This document shows, one piece after another, positions 22,778 to 33,085 of a stretch of DNA of 35,525 nt (position 1 is its first letter; each line of letters opens with the position of its first letter). Under the pieces are notes generated by a model. That model made no database searches. It was not told where the DNA came from and worked only from the letters and a program-made list of their open reading frames with translations. Both the position numbers and the translations under genes were made by a program. The DNA is from Plakobranchus ocellatus. Taxonomy: Eukaryota; Mollusca; Gastropoda; Plakobranchidae. The DNA lies in assembly GCA_019648995.1 (NCBI GenBank), contig BLXT01007525.1, forward strand, positions 1,029,508 through 1,065,032, given 5' to 3'.

Positions 22778-23486
22778 CTTTATAGAGTCTATGCAGATGG
22801 ACAACTTGCTTTAACACTAAAATGAATTAATAAAAAGAGTGCCACTATTAAGCATTGATGGACAAGGAAAAAAAGCTATTTTTTTATTGGAGAAAGTATG
22901 AATTTATTTGTAAAATTTGACATAAATTAAGCGATACTTTGGTTGAGCTACTTTGTGTACTTAAATCATCTCATAATAGGTTTTTGATCAAACTTAGATC
23001 CTCATCTATTTTTACCAACATATACTACCAAAATCATGAGTACCGTATTGACCCAGATCAGACTGTATCACGGCTAAGGCCAGTTGTGGTGATCTGATTG
23101 GTTCCCTCTTTTTAAATGGTAGCAATGGGCTTTAAAAAAATTCTGGAATATGTATTGGTGTTGTCAAAGGGCTATGCAAGGGGGGGTGGGGGGAGAGTTT
23201 ATTTGTTTTGGCATTATGTTTTATATTATTCTCTAAGGCATTCACTTCCATTCTAGAAAAGACTTTGGCATATATCAAAGCAAAAGTTGAGAGAGAGAAT
23301 GAAATAATGAAAAGAGAGTCGAGATGGTGAATTAAAGAGATCTAACAATGTGTGTTGGTCCTCAATAAACATTATAGCCGACAGTTTTAAAGCATTGTAG
23401 AAACTTGAATAAAAATAATTCATAGTGAGTAACTATTATTCTTGTTAGTTTCAGGCTTTCAGGCCCTCTGTCAGGCCAAGGCGCTG
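22778..23486. other. PRPF4 upstream region
   Basis: AT-rich sequence with no exon recognised. Just above the start, the minus strand carries an acceptor-like ATTCATTTTAG near 22822-22812, compatible with a spliced 5' UTR. A G run occurs near 23180-23192. Confidence 0.4.
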
Positions 23487-23572
23487 AAGGCAAGGCTCAA
23501 ACCCACAACAGAAAGGTCCCTGCACATCTAAGGGCGGATTTGCTAATTATTGTACCACCAACAGACCTATGA
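23487..23572 (-). repeat. tRNA-derived SINE head, copy 2
   Basis: The reverse strand has a pol III-like arrangement: GGTGGTACAATAATTAGCAA (A-box region) and, about 45 bases on, GTGGGTTTGAGCC (B box; consensus GGTTCGANCC). It shares AGGGACCTTTCTGTTG with the copy at 6888-6975. It lacks the complementarity of a working tRNA. Confidence 0.5.
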
Positions 23573-23594
23573 CTGTTGATAGCCTGCATATACC

Positions 23595-24040
23595 AACATA
23601 AAATATCAGCTGCAGTTTGGTTTAAATGTTTGCTATCAAGAAGGGGAATGTAAACATCCATTGTAAACCAAAATTAGTTATTTTAATGCAGTTTTTACCG
23701 CTAGAGATAAAAGATTGCCAGGCTGTGCAATGAGTAACCTTATTTTGTCAAACAATTTCACTTTCAGATTCAATTCAGCTTTGTACAGTCATAGTTGGGG
23801 ATTTTTTGTGTGTGTGCGAGACAAAATCTGTCAAAATCGTGTAGCAAACAAGCGTTTACACATCTTCAATCTTAAGAAATAAATTTTACATTTGATTCTC
23901 TGCTTGTGGTGCCTCACAACAACTGTTTACAACCAGGCCAACTCTCTAAATCTGTATTTTCCAAGATCCAACAATCATAAATGCATTAGTTTTTGCACTG
24001 CTCTGAGCTTTACATAGCACATTAGACTATATATTAGGCA
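23595..24040 (+). repeat. left arm of a large diverged inverted repeat
   Basis: Aligns, with substitutions and small gaps, to the reverse complement of 24510-24965. Shared blocks include GCGAGACAAAATCTGTCAA, ACAAGCGTTT and GGAATGTAAACAT. The unpaired centre is about 470 bp. The arms could be two opposed copies of one interspersed repeat or a fold-back element. Confidence 0.75.
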
Positions 24041-24509
24041 GATTCCACAAACATGATTTGAGATTGTCCCAAAAACATCAACTTTTCAACATGCACAAAT
24101 ATAGACAAATTATACATCAAAAGAAAGATAATTTAATGCTGAATAAAAATTTAAGACTCTCACGACCTAGAGATAATTTCCTCTAAAGTTATAGTGAAAA
24201 AAATAACAAGAAAATACCATCAATAAAAGATAAGTTTCAGCCAATGAAAGTTTCACTACAAAAGGATCCTTTCTAAATTCACTGCACTATCTTAGTTCAT
24301 AACATTATAGAGAATAATAATGTGGTCAATAAAGCAATGTAAAAAGAATGATGGGTTGAAAGAAAAATGTGTGGAAAAGTGTGTGTTGGTGATTTTTTGT
24401 GACGTGCTTTCTGTGAGTTGGCTGTTCTGACACCTGCAATAACCATAAAGCATTCAGAAAGACAACAAAAATGCAGCCTAAACATGAAAGTCCTATGATT
24501 TTGAATGTA

Positions 24510-24965
24510 CAGTGTGTCAATACAAAGTCTCATGCGGTATGTAACGCTTGGAAGGCTCCAAACCCTAATGCAGTTATGATTTTTCGTTCTCCAAAAGATT
24601 ATAGATCTAAAGAACCATTCCAGTCATAGACAGCGGTCTTTCAGGCGACACACAGCAAACAATCGAACGCAAAACCTATTTTTGAAATTGAAGAGGTGCA
24701 AACGCTTGTTCACTGAATGATGTTGACAGATTTTGTCTCGCTCACACAAAAAAAAAATTCCCGAACTTTGGCTGCAAGAAACAGAATTGAAACTGAAAGT
24801 AGTGAAGTTCCACAAATCAGAATGAGGCGAATCGATCTCCTATGTCTAGAGTAAAAAAATCTGCATTAAAATCACTAACTTTGGTTTACTATCAATGTTT
24901 ACATTCCTCTTGATGATACCAAGCTGTTTAAGGAAAGGAGGAGCCAATATTTTATATTTATATGA
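24510..24965 (-). repeat. right arm of a large diverged inverted repeat
   Basis: Mirror copy of 23595-24040. Its outer edge abuts a CpG-rich patch with the palindrome GACCGCGGTC (24964-24973) and a YY1-like site. No coding sequence was identified in either arm. Confidence 0.75.
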
Positions 24966-24979
24966 CCGCGGTCTGCCTC

Positions 24980-24989
24980 AAATGGCGGC
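24980..24989 (+). promoter_or_regulatory. YY1-like AAATGGCGGC in a CpG-rich patch
   Basis: AAATGGCGGC matches the YY1 core (AANATGGCGGC), often found at transcription starts of housekeeping genes. It lies in a local CpG patch (24964-24992) 2.2 kb above the PRPF4 ATG. With the splice acceptor just above that ATG, it could mark the PRPF4 promoter; this is inference. Confidence 0.3.
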
Positions 24990-25934
24990 GTCACAAAATC
25001 ATCAATGTGTGGTCAGCAGTGAGGTTTTGCAGCCAGCTAATGAGAGTTGAAAGTGCATTTAAAATCTACTGTTGATGTTAAAAACGCAGAAAAATCTCCA
25101 AAGAATGGTTTTAGGGTGATTAGATAAATCAGTCGATATTTGCCTTAGGATTTCATGTGTACACAAGGTATTCAGCCAGACGCATTTTTCCAGGGTAATC
25201 TAGGAACAGGCCTAACGACTTTTAAATCTATTTTCACAAGCTACCAACGAAATGAAGGGGTCGTAGGCAAAGTTAAAATGTAAACAGTGCTACTTTCACT
25301 CATGATCTATACAATTTTAAGCCCGTGACCTCTTCATTTCCTTGGTAGCTGATGAGGTACATCTAGAAGTCGTTGAGCTGGCCCCTGGACAATCCCACTT
25401 TTCTGATGTGTAGGCCTATTCTTTCATTTCAACCTAACAATTTATTTACATTCCTCTCAAATTGCTTTAACTCTCAATGAATCCATTATTTTCACGCTAT
25501 TTCAATTTTGCATGGTGGTGGTATTTTTTAACAGGCTCTTATTTTGTAAGGGAATAAGCTATTGTGTCATATTACCCATCATTTTGTGCAGAATTGAATG
25601 GAGATTCATTCTCAAGTAAAATTTTTGTCATACTTTATGTATTTTCAGAAGAACATGTATTTAATTACAAGACAAAATGAAATCCGAAAACGAAAAAATT
25701 GCATGCATCAACAAATTCAAAGAAGGAAAAAAATTCAGTTTTGATGAAAATATCATGAAATATTTATTTTAACTTAGAACAATATCCATTCTGTGGAAAC
25801 AGAAAAAAGTCAAACCACAGCAAAAAATACACATTTGATGTGTATTGTATGGCCATGAAGTGACAGTGTAAATTTTGAAAATCAAGCGTCAAGAAAAAAT
25901 AAAAACAAGTTCAAACTTGAAGTAAGTGATTTTT
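24990..25934. other. intergenic sequence
   Basis: AT-rich; no exon or element end recognised. Confidence 0.4.
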
Positions 25935-26079
25935 TCAGGTCCTGCCTGGTGTGTAAATCTGGAAGTTGGAGATCAGCTCCTCACAAAGGTTCAAAATTGG
26001 GCACAGGGGTTGTAGGCTCAATATCAGCTAGCCTTCACACATCAAGGTCTGGGGCATGGTCTGCAACATGACTGTTGTT
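25935..26079 (-). pseudogene. piggyBac-type transposase fragment (frameshifted)
   Basis: Two minus-strand frames combine. One reads NNSHVADHAPDLD and then, after a stop, RLADIEP. The next frame reads LQPLCPILNLCEELISNFQ and IYTPGR, then a TGA at 25937-25935. This follows the piggyBac DDE domain pattern of an FADN-like segment, D-R-L-x-K-I-x-P-L, an E-x-F helix and Y-x-P-G-R just before the first catalytic aspartate, which is lost here. The assignment is from memory of the family; frameshifts and stops are visible. Confidence 0.4.
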
Positions 26080-26231
26080 CTATGGTACATTGCTAGTGAA
26101 TCAGAAAGAAAAAAAAAAGGATTTAGAATCAGGAAAAATTAGAATGGTTCATACTCACCATATTATTGAGAATTCCTAGCCTTATCAATTTCAAAATTTC
26201 CTTAGATCTCACCAAAATCATGAATCTAAAA

Positions 26232-28622
26232 GGCTGTCATTATTCGGACACGGGTCCACATAATCAAAAATGTTTATTCGGACATGGGTCCGTATAATCA
26301 AAAATGGTTATTCGGACATCGGTCCGCACATAGGCCTACATTGTATAATATTACGACACGACAATTGCCAGCGTGCAAGCGTGCAAGTCATGCGTTTCAT
26401 GCCTAGTGGCAAAAACTAGTACATTTATTAACTGGCATCCATCCTCTCTTGCCTCCAAGCTTCTCGCTTTTCTTCAAAATTATGCCGCACTTCATTTTAA
26501 TTTTACATGTGTATATAATATTATCGTATAATACCTTGGAGTATGTGTGCACTTGTTGTGTTCAGTGAGTCCACTAGTCCTACATAAGTCATAATAAAAA
26601 ATATTGTGTCACACGTACCTAGAAAAGCATTAAAAAACATGAGGACAAAGGAAAAAAAATCCTTTCTTTCACTGAACACACCTATCCACGAATCTTTTTA
26701 TCTGTTATATCCATCTCCCTATCTTTTTCTCTTCCCATTTTATTTGAGGGGCTCTTGAGCCTGTTATCGGTGTAGAATAAAAGAGCTTTCACAATTGCAT
26801 CATCGGGTAAGTGTAAAGTTGTCCGGTCTTGAAATCCTCTACAATTTAATCATCGCCTATGTTTTCCGGTACTGAAGTTCTCAAGGGAGATGGCTTTATT
26901 ATTGGCTGTGATGCAACATTGTTTGCTTAGCTTTGCCTGGCACTGATGGGACCTACTATTGAGTGTCTGACACGGTCTCGCTGAGTGGTGGAAGAGAAGG
27001 GATGGGCGGGTGTGTGCATTAGACCTAGACCTAGGCCCCCAAAATGCCTAAACATAGACCTAACCTCTATAGCTACCAAGCCTGGTCGTCTGAAGTGTGG
27101 GGTACCGGTGTACATGTACTTAACACTACAGTCATAACACTAATAACAGTACATGTATTGGGTTTGCAAGGAGTAATGCGAGAAAGAAAGGGAAGGGCAA
27201 TGTGTGTGTGTAAAAAAAAAATGTGTCGGTCGGACAGTGACTGGGCTTTCCCGTTAGTTTTTATTTCGCTTTAGCGATTGTAAGGCAACCAACGCTTTCG
27301 GTTTACCGCATGTTTAATAAAGAAAGAATGAGAGGAAAAACGGAAAGCTCTTCAATTTCTTTTTGGTTGATATGTGCAGCTAGTCCAAATGAAGGTAAAC
27401 TCGGATCAGGCGAGGCATAGGTGGCGGGCCTTGTCGAAGACAAAGAAAAATAAATAAAGTAAAAATAATCATACGAGGTTATGATATGAATAATATGAAG
27501 GCGAAAATGCAAGAGAAAGACAGTGTGAGATATAAAGACAAGAAGTTTGTTATTGCTTGAGTTGCTTCAAGTGACCCCCAGAGAATATATATTTTAGACC
27601 TTTTTCCTCCTATACACCTTTACAAATGTGGTTCTATGACTGAAATATGCCTTAAATTTGGATAACTCTCCGTGGTCTCATTTGTTCATTACATTTACAG
27701 TGTTTCTGGTAACAAATTTTGTGTCATGTCAACTTAGGTTGCAAGTGACCCCAACTACCATACTAAGCAGTAAAATATGACGTGCAAAGTTTCTCCCACG
27801 TGAGATTTAACATCGAGAGAAGACAATTAAGTATACTTTTTAATTTACTTAACAAATGAGTATAAGATGATGAACATGACTGATTCTTGTAACACTAACA
27901 AATGACAGTTTTGACACCACAGTTATGCGTTTAAAATAAAGACTTAAATAAAGTTATATTCTGGTAGAAAGAGTGGTAATGGTTTTGAAATGGTTTTAAT
28001 TTATCAAAAAAGGTTGTTTTTTTTTTTTTTTTAATTTATTTTTGCCTCTATTTGTTGTCACCAGTCACAACTACAGTAACACCACCGAGTGATTGCTGTC
28101 CTTTTAATAATTTAATTTTCTGATATTTTTTCTATTTAAAAAAGAAAACTATCTTCTCCCTTTATACATATTGAACGACAACGACTATTCCCAACATGAG
28201 ATTTTAGTGCTTGAGATGAATTTCTAAAAAATGCCCCTTTTGACCTTAGAGTAAGTCACACAACACAAACACACAGTCATACAAAGAGCTGGGAACACTC
28301 TCATATTTCAAATGGATTAGCCTTTCATCTTTGAGAGATTCACTTGATCTTTTGGCGAACAGAGTTTTAGAATCTTTTAAGAAATTTCTCAACGTGTCTC
28401 AAATTCTGCAAAGTCGTAAATGTAAGTCCTTTCTCCCTGATGAGCGCGCGCGAAATGATTGAGAGGGAATAAGAAACACACCAGAAGCGCCCAAACCGGA
28501 TACCGATAAACCTACCTCCGCAAAAAAATGAGGCATGTGGTCTAAAAATAGAATGTTTAGTGACGTCATAGAAATGTCCGTGTCCGAATAACCAATACGG
28601 ACCCGTGTCCGAATACACACTT
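26232..28622. mobile_element. 2.39 kb non-autonomous DNA transposon with tandem subterminal repeats
   Basis: The left end has three repeats of TTATTCGGACAYGGGTCCG (about 26250-26325). The right end has the reverse complement, with GGACCCGTGTCCGAATA at 28600-28616 and a second partial unit at about 28580-28594. TGAATCTAAAA occurs at 26221-26231 and again at 28623-28633, directly outside the ends, as expected for a target-site duplication of about 9-11 bp. No transposase frame was seen inside. It separates the piggyBac fragment from the acidic exon at 28851-28999. Confidence 0.6.
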
Positions 28623-28850
28623 TGAATCTAAAACATAATTTTATGTCTTACTCTACTTACTGGTCTAGATTTAGATCTAGACCTAGATCTAGCAAAGGTG
28701 AATGGTTGATCATTAGATCTAATTTTCTAACACAATAAAACAGTTAAATATGTCGTGCACATAATCAGGAGATATAAATTAGATCTAGAATCTATAGTCA
28801 CAGTTTCTTTCAAAATTTAAACCTAGATATATAGATCTATATCAACACAC

Positions 28851-28999
28851 CTTCTCTCTTGGTGATTTGGTTCATGATCGTCCTCTTCATCAGTAACAGC
28901 CCACTCTTCGTCAGTGTTGGGGATCCATTCTTCTACTTCCGAATCAGACAAATCCAGTAAATCCAAAAATTTATGGTCTTTAATGTTTTCAGAAGCCAT
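28851..28999 (-). CDS. first coding exon of an unidentified gene, acidic N-terminus
   Basis: An ATG at 28999 (preceded by an A-rich leader, A at -3) opens 49 codons ending at a GTGTGT donor, with AG left to complete an Arg codon. The peptide begins MASENIKDHKFLDLLDLSDS and continues with strongly acidic sequence (EVEEWIPNTDEEW, TDEEDDHEP). Similar acidic leaders occur on piggyBac transposases and PGBD proteins, and a piggyBac fragment lies downstream on the same strand. A link is therefore possible but unproven. No further exon of this gene was securely found. A YY1/ETS motif lies about 95 bp upstream, suggesting a real promoter. Confidence 0.45.
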
Positions 29000-29092
29000 T
29001 TTTTATGTTGTTAGAGGTTGGAAAGATATAAATTTGTAAAATAAAGACGAAAATCCATAAGCAGTAACAAAATACTGTGTACAGAAAAATGT

Positions 29093-29106
29093 AAGATGGC
29101 GGAAGG
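29093..29106 (+). promoter_or_regulatory. YY1 plus ETS-like motif
   Basis: AAGATGGCGG (29093-29102) overlaps GCGGAAGG, an ETS-type core. This pairing is common in housekeeping promoters. It lies just upstream of the minus-strand exon at 28999, so it may serve that gene, a divergent plus-strand transcript, or both. Confidence 0.4.
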
Positions 29107-29296
29107 AAAGCAAAACAATGCTCGGGGCTAAATGTGCATTTTTAATTAGCTTGTGTATCATATTTTTATTGAATATAGTATCAAAATACATCTTTTTAGG
29201 TTTCAGAATATCTTATCTTTTGATAGAAAATATTCAAAAGTCCATTTATTTTTACTAAAGTGCTTCATTTGGGCCGCAGAGAATGTAAGCGTGGCA

Positions 29297-29314
29297 TCGA
29301 TCACCGGTGATCGA
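29297..29314. repeat. 18-bp perfect palindrome
   Basis: TCGATCACCGGTGATCGA is fully self-complementary, without spacer, and lies in a CpG-containing patch. It could be a dimeric protein site or transposon debris. Confidence 0.85.
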
Positions 29315-29946
29315 AATCTCTATGTTGGTGCCATTGAGAGTTAATATAAATGACCACATAATTATTAAATTTGATGAAATAATTTATTAATACCTGTTTC
29401 TGAGATACTCATACATAAGAAAATGGTACAATGACTTTAGGAAAGATTTTTCTTTTCCTGGTGAAGCCGACAGTACAGCAGAAACTTATCTTTTATTAGA
29501 GGTGCCTAGCATTAATTATATTTTTAATCATTTTCAATAGCCTACGTAACTTTAGAGGATTGATCTCTAAACTAAGTCAGAGGAATCTTAAATTTGAACT
29601 CAGCATCAAGTTATCCTTCTTATGGTGCATTAACAATACGTGTATGTTTGTGAATTTGAAAAATTCATGTATATACGGGATAGGGCCTAATCTCAATATT
29701 AATGTTTAGCAGTTTACAAGTACAATTCGCTAGCTTAACAAGGCCTATTCCGTTACGAAAATGCCTGAGGTGATAGATTTAAGATCTGCAAGCCAACTTA
29801 CAATTATCTTTTTTATAATTCAAAATTGTATCTTTCAGAAGATAGGATTCTCCTTCAAAATCTAAATCACCTAGACTTCAATTTCTAGCGTCATGCTGTG
29901 TCTGTTACTATGTTCATGAATCGACTTTAATGCGATTCTATGGGCG

Positions 29947-29957
29947 CCGCCATTTTT
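29947..29957 (-). promoter_or_regulatory. YY1-like AAAATGGCGGC
   Basis: The reverse strand reads AAAATGGCGGCGCC. More CpG-rich sequence and a donor-like ATCAACGTAAGC follow on the plus strand (about 29982-29993). It could mark an untranslated first exon of a plus-strand gene such as METTL13, but no transcript evidence is available. Confidence 0.25.
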
Positions 29958-30758
29958 ATTTTAAACTAAATTAAAAAGTAGTATCAACGTAAGCGGCGAG
30001 GCGTAACAGAGAGATCCTCTAACCAACTCGAGAGCTCATTATTATTTTGTCATGTTTTAAAATTGATATTAGATGTGATACAGACCATCCGTCAAAACAT
30101 ATGGTTAAACTTTTCAAAAAGACGGAATTCTTCAAAGCAAGTTTGCAATTTGAAGAGACAAAATAAAAGAAAAGTTAAATAATAAAGAGCCATAAAAGAA
30201 ACTTCGACAAGACGCGCTGGATATGCCGTGAACGAACAGGTGAAATTAAACTGGACCCAGTCATTGTGCTGCGCATACTCTTTGCGGCTACATTTTGGCA
30301 TTAAACAGAATTTTGCATCTCATACACATGTTTTATTTTAAACAAATAACTATTTGATTGAGCGGTTCTTTTACTGCTATTACTTAAATGGCTTTAATGT
30401 CAGTAACGCCTTCAACCCTATATAGATCGTGTTCCTTGTTTCATGTTCGAAAACTCTCTCTACCTAGAGAAAAAAAAAAGAAGAAAAATAAATACTAAAA
30501 TCTAAATATAACTTGGAATATATTTTTTTTACTTCGTGAGAGAAGGGAAGGACTTTATTTTCAATCTCTGGTTTATAGTTATAAAAATAAGACGAGTCAA
30601 TAAAAAAAGCGAAAAGAGAGAGAGAAAAAAAAACCCAGGTGTTTAATAATATATCTTCCGGAACGGACAGACAACAATATGTAGGCCTAGAAACAGAAAG
30701 TAGGAAAAGACCAAGTGAGTTTGATCTAGATCTAGATTCTACATGTCTACAATAGCTC

Positions 30759-31016
30759 TGTAATCCTCACCATCTGCGGTCCCTACGAAACCGATAAATC
30801 TGACGAAAATAAACGGGTTTTAGTTGATTCGTCCGATTTGGATATCAAATGCGATAGTGTGAAAATGAAACACAATTTCCTAAGATCTCTCGAGTTTTTT
30901 TTTTTTCTAGTTCGGACCTTAAATCAATTAGCCTAAATTTAAAATCACTTCATTTCGTCAATATTATCGGTAGGCCTAAACAAACCCCGCAGGGACCGCA
31001 GATGGTAAGGATTACC
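30759..31016. mobile_element. 258-bp MITE with 28-bp inverted repeats
   Basis: GTAATCCTCACCATCTGCGG begins the left 28-bp repeat (30760-30787). The right repeat at 30988-31015 is its reverse complement with 26/28 matches. CAATAGCTC (30750-30758) and CAACAGCTC (31017-31025) directly flank it, a candidate 9-bp duplication with one change. An 8-9 bp duplication fits Mutator-like or hAT mobilisation. The interior is non-coding. Confidence 0.75.
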
Positions 31017-31090
31017 CAACAGCTCAACTAATTAAAAGCAAAATGAATTTTACTTCTACATTCAGATTTGCCAGTAATTTGGACTTAAGA

Positions 31091-31190
31091 GATTTTGTCA
31101 AGACTTCCGAATGTTCACTCCAAGAGGCAAGATAAGTAAATCTATGAAAGCAAGACTGCTAACCATACTATCATTACAGTATAACCATTA
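31091..31190 (-). repeat. dispersed repeat, copy A
   Basis: The reverse strand aligns with 33977-34071, sharing TGGTTATACTGTAAT, AGCAGTC, GCTTTCATA and CGGAAGTCTTG. It belongs to an unnamed interspersed family and lies directly beyond the 258-bp MITE. Confidence 0.65.
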
Positions 31191-31755
31191 AAACACAATT
31201 TCTAAATTAGATGTAGGCCAATAAAATTTAAAATTTGCATTTTTTAAAAAAAATTTATTGCTGAAACCGACATGATGAACAAAAACTCGGCTGCCACCAT
31301 CCAATATGGGGATCTTACTTATATTATCCAAAAATTTTTGAAAGATATTATCACTGTATTTGGACAAAATGATTTGTAGCCAAATAGGTATTCGTGCGGC
31401 CCTATTAACTCCCTTGAATCGGCTTCCCAAAAGAGGGACTCGGTTCTATCAGAAACGTAATGCTAATACAACGGGAAGAAGAAAATAATTTGTTTTAATT
31501 TTCTTTGAGAGGAAACAAGCACAATTTTTGATTTGCAAAATGAACTTCATATTAAAACAGTTATAAAAAAGAATGAAAATATACTACGTTGACTTAGAAT
31601 AAGATTATGAAAGGCCTAGATTAAGCTGGAAGGCTGAGAAGGCTAATACTTCTAAGCTCTAATTCTACAGACATCTTTTCGAATATTTTCCGCACCCTGA
31701 TCTATGTTTTTTCCGCGCTAAAACCTATCATAAACAAAAACTGAGCAAACAAACA

Positions 31756-32016
31756 ACAAAACAATGGCAACAACAAGAACAACAATAACAATACTAATAC
31801 TAATAATTATAATAATAATAATAATAATGATTAATAAAAAAAAATAATAATACTAATAGTAATTGTAATACGAATATTATAATAATAATAAAAATAAAAT
31901 AATAATACTAATACTAATAGTAATACTAATATTATTATAATAATAATAATGAAAATAACAATAATAAGAATAAGAATAAAAATAATAATAATCAAAATAA
32001 TAATAATAATAAACCA
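31756..32016. repeat. AAT/AAC-rich trinucleotide repeat tract
   Basis: About 260 bp of imperfect AAT repeats with AAC, TAC and AAG interruptions. Confidence 0.9.
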
Positions 32017-32584
32017 TAAAGTTGGTGTTTATTAGCAATCTGTTCAAACTTGTTCACACTTCAGAGGCCTGACAAGATGCTGCGATTCTGAACATCTATA
32101 CGATATAAGCCTATTCTTATTTGGATTTTTTTTTTTTGTGGAACTCAGTTAAAAAAAAAAAGTAAGATTTCCAAGATACTGTAAAAGGTATAAAATTTGA
32201 AAACAGCAGGTTTAACCAGCAAATGGCCTGTTATTTAACAGAATGTCCTGATTGATTCGTGCCTTCGAAGTTTTTACATTCTGTAATGAGAATAGATTCA
32301 GAAAGATCGGATTTTTTTACTATGTAGTACACCTCATGTAAGACTTTAATCTAAACTTATCTAGATAGTTTTGTAGATACTAGATATAGGTAAGAGGCAA
32401 TGGCAATATAATGAATATTTCGATACAAATTAGCACACCTCTTAAATTAAAACCTCTCCTAAAAATTTAACAAATTATTAAATATCACCCAAAAAATAAA
32501 AAAAGGAAGAAAGAAAAGACAAAAAAAGGCTGATGAAGCTTTATATAAACTAATTTGAAGAAGACAAACATTGAATACCAAGCG

Positions 32585-32678
32585 TTATAGAGCCAGAGCC
32601 AAACTAGCTCTCCCTCTTTTGGGTTCATGGGGAAACAATTTGCCGTGACGGGCACCAGCTCCTATTGTCAATAATTGT
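32585..32678 (-). other. possible orphan terminal exon
   Basis: After an acceptor-like TATTACAG, the minus strand is open for 31 codons to a TAA. The peptide is non-repetitive and protein-like (TIGAGARHGKLFPHEPKRG then ASLALAL). No partner exon or AATAAA was found and the family is unknown; it may be a decayed repeat. Confidence 0.2.
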
Positions 32679-33079
32679 CTGTAATACTTCAAATTTGTGG
32701 GTAAATTTTTTACAATAACACCAGCTTTCTGACGAAATTAAGGCATGTCATACAAAGTAAAGCCCCTCTGACAAAGGAACAGAGTAAGATGCCTCAATTT
32801 TAAGACTAAATTTGTTGTGAACTGTTTGTTTGTGCCAAATGGACGTGCCATTGGTGTTTAGCATCCTTGAAAACATTATTTTTAAAACCTAAAGTGCAAA
32901 AAAAGAAAATGATCCTATTCACGGGATTAGATGGTTATATCTGGACATGACAAGTTCTCAAGCATTCCAGCATCCATAAATTTTCTTTTCTTGTATGCAC
33001 AGTAGAATTTCTTTTCTTTCACAAAGAATCTTTTAAGGCAAAGGTTGTCATTATTGTCACTAAAGAAATAAAAGAGCAA

Positions 33080-33085
33080 TTTATT
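33080..33085 (-). terminator. candidate polyadenylation signal for the small minus-strand gene
   Basis: A minus-strand AATAAA 234 bases beyond the stop at 33319, giving a short 3' UTR. Confidence 0.45.

Larger units (their letters stand above)
29000..30749. other. intergenic region with CpG patches
   Basis: Apart from the two YY1-like sites and an 18-bp palindrome, no gene could be supported. Short ORFs at 29153-29344 (+) and 30092-30301 (-) have a few CpG-rich codons but no recognisable family or clean exon boundaries. Confidence 0.4.

Noticed and set aside
22778..22804. Nine-codon N-terminal extension of PRPF4
   Set aside because: The extension begins at TTG, not ATG, and an in-frame TAA lies just upstream. 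The ATG at 22777 gives the family-typical start.
23487..23572. Functional tRNA gene
   Set aside because: A- and B-box-like sequence is present, but acceptor and anticodon stems do not pair; it fits a SINE better.
24297..24450. Candidate second exon of the acidic-exon gene (acceptor TTATTGCAG, then an open reading containing SFFLHCFIDHIII)
   Set aside because: A faint likeness to the start of the piggyBac domain, but it would come after the more C-terminal fragment at 25935-26079. It also soon hits a stop and overlaps the inverted-repeat centre.
27111..27157. 10-bp inverted repeat TACATGTACT / AGTACATGTA
   Set aside because: Short and built from a self-complementary core (TACATGTA). It is easily explained by chance inside the larger element.
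28367..28620. Two overlapping minus-strand frames of 73-83 codons
   Set aside because: They lie in the right end of the 2.39 kb transposon. They include its inverted repeats and lack any family motif.
29153..29344. Plus-strand frame ending SITGDRNLYVGAIES
   Set aside because: The last 25 codons look protein-like, but the rest is Phe/Tyr/Lys noise, the exon edges are unclear, and part of it is forced by the palindrome.
30092..30301. 69-codon minus-strand frame starting MPKCSRKEY
   Set aside because: The start recalls THAP-type zinc fingers, but the later Cys and His residues do not follow, and the second half is low-complexity.
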